From: Panax quinquefolius
Taxonomy: Eukaryota; Streptophyta; Magnoliopsida; Apiales; Araliaceae
Direction: 5' to 3'
Assembly (NCBI GenBank): GCA_020205615.1
Contig: CM035167.1
Span: forward strand, 137,654,568 to 137,718,567
Length of the DNA stretch: 64,000 bases
How positions within the stretch are numbered: position 1 is the first letter of the stretch; each line of letters starts with the position of its first letter. The position numbers and the translations under genes are program-made. A model generated the notes under the pieces. The model did not search any database and had not been told where the DNA came from. It was given only the letters and a program-made list of their open reading frames with translations. Positions 45,994 through 56,720 of the stretch are shown here, one piece after another.

Positions 45994-47458
45994 AGGTCTG
46001 ACAAAATATGGTTATGGATTAGTTTTGATTTTTAAAATATAATTATGGTTCTATTTAAAATTATATTAACTATTTTTAATATGGATTATGTAGGTTGGAA
46101 CCATATGATATTGGTTCAAATATAGGTCGATCTATATTTTAAATTTCAAACATACCATTATTATGATCTAATTAAATAAATTATTATTAGATATATCATT
46201 TATACATAATCACTAAAAATTATTTTTTTGGGGGGGTGAGTGTGGGTGGGGGTGGGGGTGGGGGGGGGGTGGGGTGGGGTGGGGTGGGGGTGGGGGTATA
46301 CATAATCGCTTAATAATTTTTTTTTTTTGGGGGTGGGGGAGTGGCGTGGGTGAGTGGGGGGTGCAGATACATAATCGCTTAATATTACTATCTCCGCTCC
46401 ACAATAAGTGATTTTTTTGGCTTTAATATTTTTTCCAAAATAAGTAATGCTTAGAACTCCAATACAATTTTTGCAATATTTTCTCATATACGCCTTGGCA
46501 TGCATTCAATGATATTTATCAGATCTTACCATCACTACAATTAAATACGACACTCATTAATTCTTTTAACTTTAAAAAAATATATTATGGGTATTTTGTC
46601 ATTTTAAACTTGTGTATTGGTAGATGTGATGATTTAAAAAAAAAATCACTTATTATGGACGGATAGATTTTTTTTTGGGAGGGAGTGTTGCATTGGGTAG
46701 ATAGGTGGGATGGGTGATATCATATTATATTTTTTTTTTGGGTGTGGGTGTGGGTGTGGGTGTGGGTGTGGGTGGGGGTGTAGATACATAATCCCATAAT
46801 ATTATTTTTTTTTGTGGGTGTGTGTGGGTGGGGGGGGTGGGGGTGGGGATATGGGGTAGGGGGTGTATAATCCCATAATATTATTTTTTTTGATAAGGAG
46901 TGTATACATAATTACATAATATTATTTTTTGGGTGGGGTGAGAGTGGGGTGAGGTAAAGTACATATAATTACATAATATTATTTTTTTGGGTGTGGGTGT
47001 GGGTGTGGGTGGGGGTGGGGGGTGGGGTGAAGAGTTGATAGTAATCACATATCATGTGTTAATATGTATGTTTTTAGGTGGGGTAGTAGGGGTGGGTGGG
47101 AGGAAAGATACATAATTACATAATATTATTTTTTTGGGGGTGAGGTGGGGTGAGGGTGAAGGGTAAATGATGATACATAATCACATAATATTATTTTTTT
47201 GGGGTGAGGTGGGGGTAGGGTTGGTGGGTGGTTGAACTTTTGAATACGTAAATATACTGGAAAAAAAATTTTGATTTGGATTTAATAAAATATGGCATTT
47301 AAAATTCATTAACCCACCGTTGAACCTATATTTTTTTTTGAAAAATATGGTTCCAAACTTTATCCAACCCAAATAAATAAAAATAGTTAACCAACTCATT
47401 TAATTCCGGTTAATTTGAATTGATCCGACAGTTAATTAATTATATTGTCAGGATCTAC
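45994..47458 (-). mobile_element. G-rich non-autonomous element, copy B (inverted relative to copy A)
   Basis: Begins AGGTCTGACAAAATATGG and ends TATATTGTCAGGATCTACCT, matching the ends of 36846-38086 in reverse order. Its core is a set of GGGTGGGG/GGGTGTGGG runs separated by TACATAATCACATAATATTATTTTTTT spacers, the complement of copy A's arrangement. A TA-flanked MITE is nested at 46391-46663. Confidence 0.75.
46391..46663. mobile_element. MITE nested inside copy B
   Basis: TCCGCTCCACAATAAGTGATTTTTTT at the left is answered by AAAAAAATCACTTATTATGGACGGA at the right; TA lies on both sides (46389-46390, 46664-46665). The same general type as the intron-1 MITE but a different family. Confidence 0.8.
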
Positions 47459-48184
47459 CTGTATGGAACATTGCCATCAATAAAATATCCACAGTTCATA
47501 TGTAGCAATCATACAAATGGTCCCAACTGCAATTTGCTGCTGCAGAAATTAATTTGATAGCTCAGTTTATAATTAGTAGCAATTTGGATGCAGATTCTCT
47601 CTGTGATTTGTCAATTAATTTTGTCCATTCAAAATTTTACATGCATATATATAAGGTCAAATTAACACTTCATTTTCTCTGATTTTCAAAACAAAGAGTA
47701 CCACTGCTGATTAAGGCATTTGCGGTTGATGTATGTAACCTGCCCTTTGAAATTGAACGCTTTGGTTTCCTCTTTCCGAGGCATTATTGGTTAATATGAT
47801 TCATTGCTTTCCTAGTTCAGTTGGGGTTGGCAAGTATGCTATTGACATTATAAATCCTTGTGAAGAAGGAAGGTATATACCATGGACCTATTGCATTATT
47901 GGACGGTCATTAATGATGGATAAAATTTGCATGTATACTTCACGTGATACTTTTTAGTTTACAAAATTGTCGCATGGTTTGTTTCAAAATCGGAGATATA
48001 TTTTTGTTATAGGGCCATTTTTAATTAAGAATGTATTGGCATCATAAAGACATCATTTCTGTACATATATATCCATCTTTTTTAGGGGTATGAGCATCTC
48101 TAGCAAGGTAGATTAGAACATCTCCAGCAACTAGACTATCTGATTGACTATATTTAGTCCATATGACATCAACAAATATCCTTT
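47459..48184. other. Intergenic spacer
   Basis: No gene. The last 70 bases contain GAGCATCTCTAGCAA and GAACATCTCCAGCAA, phrases often seen at ends of plant MITEs. Confidence 0.45.
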
Positions 48185-48913
48185 TGTGAGACCCTAAATT
48201 TTATGAATAAAAATTTAATTTTTTCGAAATATTTTTTTTAATATTATGGTGTGGATTTGATATAATGTTATAGTTGTGGGTAATATTTATAAATTTTAAA
48301 AATTATACAAAGTTGTTATAAAATATTCGATTGGTGCGGAAATATTCTTTTGTCGGGGAATATCCGTAAATGACGACAATAATTCATCATTAATGACTCC
48401 ATTTACGAAAAGTATTGTCATATTTAAAAAAACGATGTAATTATCTTTTTATAAAATAACTACTAAGTTGTTATTGCTTAAAACTTTTGAACTACCCTAA
48501 GTAGTAAAAAAAGATGTCAGAATATTGCCATGCACAGACAAGAAGACACAGATTGTTATTATTAACGCTTTACGTGATAAATTCACTCATTTTGTTTTAT
48601 TAGTATTATTAATGTAATAAAATGTAAAAAACTTTTATATAAAAAACATAATACTTTTATAAAGTTATTCTATAAATAGAATATATTATATTTTATTATC
48701 GTAGTGTTGCATATAAAAGCATAAGATTTTGCGTATAAGAAAACTTTTATATAAAAAAATGTAATATTTTTATAAAGTTTATTCGTTTTATTAGATTATA
48801 AATAGAATATATTATATTTTATTTAAAAGATTTTGCTTTAAATATGGATCCGTCCGATTAAAAGTAAATCAATCCTGACCGCTTAATGAATTAGTTCTTA
48901 TCGTTTATTTTTC

Positions 48914-48920
48914 TATAAAT
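48914..48920 (+). promoter_or_regulatory. Probable TATA box, LTR 1
   Basis: TTTTTCTATAAATGGAAG followed by CATTCCTTCATTATTTCTTA; the same arrangement at 56034 and, reversed, at 6250. Confidence 0.6.
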
Positions 48921-49279
48921 GGAAGTTTCATTCCTTCATTATTTCTTACTAATTCATCAAACTCTGAGAAATAAACTATCGAGAATTCTTCTTCTATAAT
49001 CTTGAAATAGATTTTTTTAGAGTTTAAGAAAACTTTGAAAGCGTAGATCAAGTTTTCTTCTTCGAAGTATATCCTCGCTTACCAAATTTTAATACTCTTC
49101 TTTCAAATGTAAGAGATATTATTTGTTGTCTTTCGTAAGTGATATTATTTATTAGTACTAAGTGTATTCCTTCTTTCTTATTGGTGAAATTCTTTTGTTA
49201 TTTTATTCTTTATTATTCTCATTGGATAACTCGTATACGCGGGATACCCTATACTTGGTGAAATTCTTCATTATTCAAT

Positions 49280-49640
49280 TATTTATTATTTTGTTAGAAC
49301 ATCCATGCATGCGCTTACGCACGACTGGTTCCATTATTTATTATTCATTAGAATATCCCACATTGTGCGTTCTGCGTGACGCACGACCGTCCCGCTTCTT
49401 TATTATTCTCGTTAAACATCCTCGCATGCATGCGCACGTTCTGCGTGACTGGTTCCGCGTTCTTTATTATTCTGCTTGGAACATCCTCGTGCATGCGGAT
49501 TCATGACTTCGTTCCATTCTTTATTATTCTCATTGGAATAACTCGTCATCGTGGCTTACATCGCATGCATGGTGATTTCTTCATTATTCCATTATTTATT
49601 ATTATGTTGGAATAACTCATGTCTATGTGGATTATCACAT
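49280..49640 (+). repeat. LTR-internal tandem repeats of about 55 bp
   Basis: Six or so copies of a unit with TTTATTATTC, then GTTGGAACATCC and GCATGCGNNTNCGCANGACTGGTTCC. Tandem copies differ in the GC-rich GCATGC part. Confidence 0.8.
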
Positions 49641-51084
49641 GCATGGTGAATGATCCTTTGTATTCATTCCTTATTAAATTGTGGAAATGATCTGTCTAAG
49701 TGGATTACCGAATGTCGGACGAAAATTCATTTGCAGTTTCATATATTCTCTTATACTCAGTTGGTTAAAGTTTTGACTTCTATATTCCATGAAATTAGTG
49801 GAATATCCTTGACATTTACGCTTCATCCAGTATCTTTTCATGAAAATATTCTTCTTAGCATTCTTGAATTTTACTCTACAAAGAAGTATCATGTTGACAA
49901 TTTGGACATTATTGAGTTCAGGATAAATTAACTTATAAATCTTTAAAATTAATTCTTGAACTTGTTTTATTGAATTATTATGTCATTGTCATGATGAGTT
50001 ATGTTGGTTATTATGTGAACACAGGAAAGTTTCTTAGAAATCACACAGGGTTAAAAATCAGATTTTGGTGAAAATGAAACATGAAATTCAATTGACCATA
50101 TCTCCTATTATATTTCGAATTTTAGAGTGTGGTCAAGTTCTAGAGTTAGATCTATGAGTTTCCTAACTTATCCAAGTGGAATCACTAGAAAATGTATTGT
50201 AGATTTTTGTGTGGACTGATTTTAACAAAGGAGTCAAAAGCTGTAAATTACAAAAAAGCTACTGCCTAGAAATTTAAAAGGGCATTTTAGGCCACTTAAA
50301 TTATGAGAAAAATTCCGGCCTTTTGGGACATAGAAATATATGGTATAAAGTACATCTTGTTCAAAATTGAGCTCATTCCGACTTAAAATGAGCAAGTTAT
50401 GACAATTTCAATATTTAGGTTTTTTCGATTTAAAAACTATAACCGGAGTTCTATAACTCAGATGACCATGAAATTTAAACCTGAAGCTCACGTTAACATG
50501 TGTAAGATCCTCGCCAAGATTTGGGAATTTCGGAGTTAACCTTGAGGTAGCTAATTTCTTAAGGAATTAATTAGAAATTAATTTTTGAAAATAGTAAATG
50601 AATTTTAAAAATTCCGAGAAAATATATGTTCAATATGGGACTATATTCTGCTTAATCCCAAAAAAGAATAATTTTTGGGACTGATTTGGTATTTTTCATG
50701 AAAATTATTTAGTTACAAACATATGAATTAAATATATTATGTGAAGTTGAAAAATTGGTAAATAGGATTTTATGGCTTGAAAATCCTATATAAAGGTATA
50801 TCTGATTTTGATGAGTAAGTTGATTATTGGTGATGAAATCTTATGAGTATGACATTTTTGAATGATTAAATGCATTATTTTGAAAAATGTAAACAATTAA
50901 ATTAAATTGTTTATAAGTTTAAGGATTGATTAAAATATTGTTATAATATTAACAACATTAGATTATGATTTTATTAAGTGATTGATAATGTTTGGATAAA
51001 TTTAAAGTCTTTAATATTTATCCTTGATTTAGTTTGACTAATGCTTATTATATTGTCATCATCCTCATGTTTATAATATGTTGA

Positions 51085-51490
51085 AAGTCATCTGTGGCCT
51101 GTAGTGCATAGATGGACTTGGTATGATTATGACCAGGAATTATTCGTTATAATCATGACCGTAATGTTACAAATGATGTGGAAAAAGTCCTCATCGGCCC
51201 GTAGTAGTATCACGACGCTGAGTATGATTATGGCTATGGATTCTCTTGACCAAGGCAAAAAGATGAATTATTTTATGGCATGATCAGGACCGTTGATGAA
51301 AACATGATTATCTTTGGCCCGTAGTGCATGGATAATTCGTGGTCGTGATACTAAAGAATATCATTGGCCTGTAGTGCAGGGATGATTCGATGATGTGGAT
51401 TAATTATTGAGCTGAGTCTCAACAATGAAATATTAATTCATGAATGTGATAATAATGAATATCTTTGACCGTAGTACAAAGATGATTTAA
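51085..51490 (+). repeat. LTR-internal repeats around GGCC(T/C)GTAGTGCA
   Basis: Five to six units, each with (T)TGGCC(T/C)GTAGTGCA-x-GATGA and ATGATTATGACC-like linkers. Confidence 0.75.
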
Positions 51491-52666
51491 TAATTATGAG
51501 CAGGAATTGTGATTTGGTATAACCATGATTTTTGATGTTTCAGGTGAAGACAGGTGATGAAAATTATCTTCGTCCTGGGTGCGAAGAAGAATTTAGAATC
51601 ACAATTATGATTATGAGTTATTCACATGATCGTGGACGGAAATTGTTGATTGATGTTACAGGGATAAAACATTATTGGTGGACTTTTAACATAGAGAAGA
51701 TAATAGACCTTATGGTCTATTTGGCTCTTCTAATGGATTGCTCGTTCCGCTGCAACTATGGTTGAAAAGTTTTATTATCTACTATATGTTCTAAATCTCT
51801 GATTTATTATTGATGAAAGCTATTGATAATTTAATTATCTTTAGTCATGATATTCTTTACTGGGTTAGTTGTGCTCACCTTTTGCTTCACAATTCTTTTC
51901 TGGTAATAAAAGTGTAGCTGGGTCGAGCGAGGTATTAAGAGGATTAGAACGGTGGTCTATAGCTGTTGAGGTTCTTCCTAAATAATATGGAAATAATTTT
52001 ATTGAGAACTTTAAATAAGTGTGTCATATTGTATACGTCATTTGATATTTAATTTTGGTGAACTGAATAGGGTGAGATGAACCCAACTTTGGAAGGGTGT
52101 TTTGCCACTATCATACAAGATGTCTAATGACATACAACTTCGTGTTATCATAAGATAGGGTTGTGCGCATCCACTTGCTGAGTATATCTACGGGCACTAC
52201 CTATATGATTTTAGAGTTTATTTGAAATATAATATTCACTTGGAGACAAAGGAGATAGTTATATGTCGAGAGAAGACTCACCATTGGAAAGAAGATGATA
52301 GTAATCTTCTCGTTTTTCTTTAAGGGTCTATCAGATTGACCAAGGATAATTCTCGTGGACATATGATATCTATTATTACCTGGATTTATGGCCTCCCATG
52401 TACGAAGGCTTTCTTGAGCACTTTCCAAAGATTTTAATTTCTAAAATAGTTTTTGACTATACTTTTATGTAAAGTACCATTGTAAGGTTGTGGTCGAGGT
52501 ACCATGAGAGTTACATACATTTGTATTAAAACTCACGATTAATCGTGGTCGATTCTATACATCTGACGATTCAACAATTAGATATAAATGAAGTTGTATT
52601 TGAATTTTGTACCACGATCTCATGACTCGAAATGGGTGATGTATACCTAATTTTGGGGGCGTCACA

Positions 52667-53004
52667 TTTGGTATCGAGCTTAGGGATATGGTCACATTTG
52701 GCGAGATAAGAGTTTAGAACTAGGAGGGGAGGGACGAGTTATATACTTCGCTAGTGTGTGACTTACCTAAGCTAAAATTGTTTACTTGATAAATTGACAA
52801 ATTGTGATATGTCAATTAACCTTTGTTTTGAAGCTATATTCTAGAATGATATCTGAAATACAGGAGATGAGAAATGAGAAAATCATGATAGCGAGGAAAT
52901 TACCGGGAAGGTACAATCTGAAAAGAAAGCAAGGTATTCTCATCCCTTCAAATATCAAGTATGTACGTAAATTTCGAGGGCGAAATTTCATAAGGAGGGG
53001 AGAT
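52667..53004 (+). pseudogene. Residual internal region: gag start joined to pol end
   Basis: After the primer site, 52809 onward reads MSINLCF, the same first residues as gag in the left element, then a stop. By about 52895 the sequence has become the chromodomain tail: bases AGGAAATTACCGGGAAG and GGTATTCTCATCCC parallel AGGAAATGACACGGGAG and GGTATTCTC at 63951-63997. The FRGRNFIRRG stretch and the purine tract ATAAGGAGGGGAGAT end it. The junction removes about 4 kb of coding sequence. Confidence 0.8.
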
Positions 53005-53260
53005 TGTGAGACCCCAGATTTTATGAATAAAGATTTAATTTTCTCAAAATATTTTTTTTAATATTATGGTGTGGATTTGATATAATGTTATAGTTGTGGG
53101 TAATATTTATAAATTTTGAAAAGTATGCAAGTTGTTATAAAATATTCGATTGGTCGGGTAATATTCTTTTTATCGGGGAATATCCGTACGACGACACAAT
53201 CATTGGTGGACCCCACGACGAAAGTATTGTCGTATTTAGAAAACGATAAAATTATCTTTT
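53005..53260 (+). repeat. LTR 2 of the middle gypsy element, left part
   Basis: TGTGAGACCCCAGATTTTATG onward, matching 48185-48445 until the MULE insertion. Confidence 0.88.
53252..53260. repeat. 9-bp target duplication of the MULE (TTATCTTTT), left
   Basis: Identical to 55483-55491; the uninterrupted LTR 1 has a single copy (ATTATCTTTTTATAAAATAA). Confidence 0.95.
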
Positions 53261-54619
53261 GGGTTAAGTTCAGATGACCACCTGGGGTTTGAGCGGTTTC
53301 CCACTTAACCACCTCTAGTCAGTAAAGCTACATTTAAACTCCCGACTTTTTGAGTTGAAGTGAATAATTACTTTCTGTCATAACTCTGTTACTTAAGTTG
53401 GATAAAGACTTAATTACCCTCCTTATATATAAACGACAGTTAGAAGTTTCTGTAAGTTTAAAATACACTAGTAAAACTGAACTAAGAACACATAATGGTC
53501 CTAGTACATGACATCATCCCAATAGTCTTTTTCTTCCCCATGGTTCGCACAGAACAAAGAAGGACAAATCAAATGGTATAGAACAACAACGAGTTAACAC
53601 AGGATGAACACTTCATAATTTGAAGGTTAAAGTGAGAAATGGTGAGAGATCATAATTAGAAAAAGAAAGTTTGGAACTAGAAACAGCAGGGAACTATCCA
53701 GTTGTTGGAAACAGGGAAGCAAATAAGTGCACATTTTCCAGTCTACTTTTGTCATATCTCATACATACATCATTCTTGATATGGTAGCAACATTAGTAGC
53801 CACATTCAGCGACGGGATATTTGAGCAAATGTAACTAAGATAAACAACCATGGGATACATTTGATTTGGCAAAGGAAATTGTTCTTCTCTTCCTTCTCAT
53901 ACATTGAAAAATTCAGTAAAAAACATAGTTGTTTCTAACAACATATGTAATAGTAGATGGCAACAAAAGCTTTGTGACACAAAAGGAAACACTATTTGTA
54001 CCTTATATATGTAGAGTCATGAAAAGATCAGTTACAGATCAACTCTTCCTCCATACAATTCCCTCAAGGTCTCAATTGTTGGCCAGAAACCAGAACGCAA
54101 AGGAACAACTGATACAACTCACTGGTGATGTGCATTTCCATTCTTTGGTTTTGACAGTGTCACACTCAACATCTCTCCCTCTAGAACTTTCCCTGCAGCC
54201 ACAGCTATATAAAACATTACCATCATCCCAATTCATTTTTAGCCATTTTCATGAAGAAAACCCCACAAAATCTTAGACCCATTTCGTTGTTGAACAAATT
54301 CATGAAGAAAAAGACTCCGAATCACAAACCCAATTCAATTTTGAGCAAACCCATAAAGGTACTGACCCAATTCACCTCTCCAAATAACTTCAATACAGAG
54401 TTTTGATAGAATTGATAATAAGAATTAATTAAAAAAAAACATTTCAGTTTGGTCATTTCAATCCACCTTTTAGGTACTCACCTTGGCTGAGAAATTTCAT
54501 CGAACAACTTATATATAGCTAAAATTAAGTTGAGAGCATGCATAGCATCAAACTTCCCGCCAATTATAAAGCATATATACTGCAAATATTTTTCTTTTTC
54601 ATCCATCTAATCAAAAATT

Positions 54620-55080
54620 CAGTTTCACTGTATACACACAAACACATACAGAGAAAAATGATCAAAATTGGATATTGAAGGAACCCCCCGTAAGCCATAA
54701 ATTCTAAATGCCAACATAGTGGGAATTAAAGAAGTAGAATATATTCTACATGCCCACTCGTACAGCTCATTTTTCTCAATCATACTTCTCAACATCTCAA
54801 ATGTAAACCCAGAACCATTTGGGTCGCTTTCTTGTGACTCAACAGGGGAATCCACATTTGGGGTTTTTTTAAAACACATAAAACACTCTCTCCAATTTTC
54901 TCTCTTACCTAAAAAACAACTAGATTTAGAAGAAGAAGAAGACAGCTTGTTCCTTCTATGAAGCTTTCTAAATCAAAATCGAGACACCCTTTTCCCCGTT
55001 TTGACAGGTTTTTCACAAACATCCCCACCATGCTTCTCCTGATCATTTTTTCTATGAATCCACCACCACTCAAATCGGCA
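54620..55080 (-). pseudogene. Possible captured gene fragment in the MULE
   Basis: On the minus strand the region 55070-54700 gives protein-like sequence in two frames: a basic start (IRRSMVGMFVKNLSKRGK), serine-rich SSSSSKSSCF, then CFKKTPNVDSP and SDPNGSGFTFEMLRSMIEKN. It ends in ELYEWACR before an unrelated tail. The FTFEMLRSMIEKN stretch resembles the C-terminal end of small plant proteins, but I cannot name the family. A frame change lies near 54940. A purine/pyrimidine leader and (TA)n tract (55118-55148) sit upstream. Confidence 0.45.
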
Positions 55081-55114
55081 TCATCGCCATTGTTTGTCAG
55101 CTTTTATCATGGTC

Positions 55115-55117
<3 letters not shown>

Positions 55118-55148
<31 letters not shown>
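55118..55148. repeat. (TA)n microsatellite in the MULE
   Basis: About 15 TA units. Confidence 0.95.
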
Positions 55149-55150
<2 letters not shown>

Positions 55151-55482
55151 CCATCGCTCGCCTCTCTCTAGCCCTAGATATAAAACTGAAATGAAATTAT
55201 GAGAGAGAGCTCGAGAATCAAAGTGAGTTTGAAAGGAGAATAAACAGAGATGAATAAGAGGGAGAAGAAGGGAATTTTAGACATTTTCTAGTGTTTTTTT
55301 CCTGTTACACCCTCTTTTCACGCATTTTTGGCGTCTGACATGCACGCACGGTTAATTTGGATGGAAAAGGTAACATTTTCACTTCAACTCAAAAAGTCGG
55401 GAGTTTAAATGTAGCTTTACTAACTACAGGTGGTTAAGTGGAACCGCCAAACCGAACCCAATTGGTCATCCTAACTTAACCC

Positions 55483-55491
55483 TTATCTTTT
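55483..55491. repeat. 9-bp target duplication of the MULE, right
   Basis: TTATCTTTT, identical to 53252-53260. Confidence 0.95.
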
Positions 55492-56033
55492 TATAAAATA
55501 ACTGGAAGTGTTATCGTTAAAACTGCTGAACTACCCTAGAGTAAAAGTACAAGAATATGCATGGTCAGATAAGTAGTAGCACACCTGTTGGTTATTAATA
55601 CTTACAATGATAAGTCACTCGGTTTTGTTTTATTAGTATTATTAATGTAATAAAATGTAAAATCTTTTTATATAAAATGTAATACTTTTATAAAGTTATT
55701 CTATAAATGAATATATTATATTCTATTATGCATAGTATTTTGCATAGTAAAATCTTTTATATAAAAGTAATACTTTTATAAAGTTATTCTATAAATATAA
55801 TATATTATATTTTATTATGCATAGTATTGCATAGTGCACGCGTAGTGTTTTTCATAGTAAAAACTTTTTATATAAAATGTAATACTTTTATAAAGTTATT
55901 GTTTTATTAGATTATAAATAGAATATATTATATTTTATTTAAAAGATTTTGCTTTTAAATATGGACCGTCAGATTAAAAGTAAATCAATCTGGACCGCTT
56001 CATGAATTAATTTACTATGCAAACCCATTTTTC

Positions 56034-56040
56034 TATAAAT
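56034..56040 (+). promoter_or_regulatory. Probable TATA box, LTR 2
   Basis: CATTTTTCTATAAATGGAAG, equivalent to 48914. Confidence 0.6.
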
Positions 56041-56389
56041 GGAAGCTCATTCCTTCATTATTTCTTACTTAATTCAATTGAAACTCTGTAGAGAAACTAT
56101 AGAGAGAATTCTTCTTCTATAATCTTGAAGCATTTCTTTAGAGTTTAAGAAAACTTTGAGCGTAATACAAGTTTTCTTCGAGTATATCCTCGCCTACCAA
56201 ATAATACTCTTCTTTCAAAGGTAAGGATATTATTTGTTGTACTCGTAAGGATATTATTTATTGTACTGCTTAGGGGTATTCCTTCTTTCTTATTGGTGAA
56301 ATTCTTTTGTTATTTTATTCTTTATTATTCTGCTGAATAACTCAGATACGCTGGGATACCTTATACTTGGTGAAATTCTTCATTATTCA

Positions 56390-56720
56390 ATTATTTATTA
56401 TTCTCATTAGAACATCCATGCATCGCGCGTTTACATGCACGACTGGTTCCATTATTTATTATTCATTGGAATATCCGTTGTATGCGTTTACGCGTAACTT
56501 CGTTCCGTTCTTTATTATTCTGTTGGAACATCCATGCATGCGCATGGGTTACGCATGACCGTTCCGCTTCTTTATTATTCTGTTGGAACATCCTCATGCA
56601 TACAGATTACGCATGACTGGTTCTATTATTTATTATTCGCATTGGAATAACTTATCTGTCGCTGCCTATCGCATGCATGATAATTTCTTCAGTTATTCCA
56701 TTATTTATTATTCTGTTGGA
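56390..56720 (+). repeat. LTR-internal tandem repeats of about 55 bp
   Basis: Counterpart of 49280-49640 with TTATTATTCTGTTGGAACA units. Confidence 0.8.

Larger units (their letters stand above)
48185..52666 (+). repeat. LTR 1 of the middle gypsy element
   Basis: 4482 bp, very long for a plant LTR. It holds three internal repeat sets (48600-48840, 49280-49640, 51085-51490), and a TATA box at 48914. Termini TG...CA. Confidence 0.85.
53261..55482. mobile_element. MULE inserted in LTR 2
   Basis: 2222 bp bounded by perfect 9-bp duplications TTATCTTTT. Terminal inverted repeats of about 110 bp: GGGTTAAGTTCAGATGACCA at the left, GGTCATCCTAACTTAACCC at the right, with AAACTCCCGACTTTTTGAGTTGAAGTG inverted inside. 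A 9-bp duplication plus long TIRs identifies a Mutator-like element. No transposase is seen; the interior looks like host-gene DNA, so it is a Pack-MULE candidate. Confidence 0.92.

Noticed and set aside
46200..46505. Minus-strand ORFs over the G-rich tract
   Set aside because: Same artefact as in copy A, and interrupted by the AT spacers.
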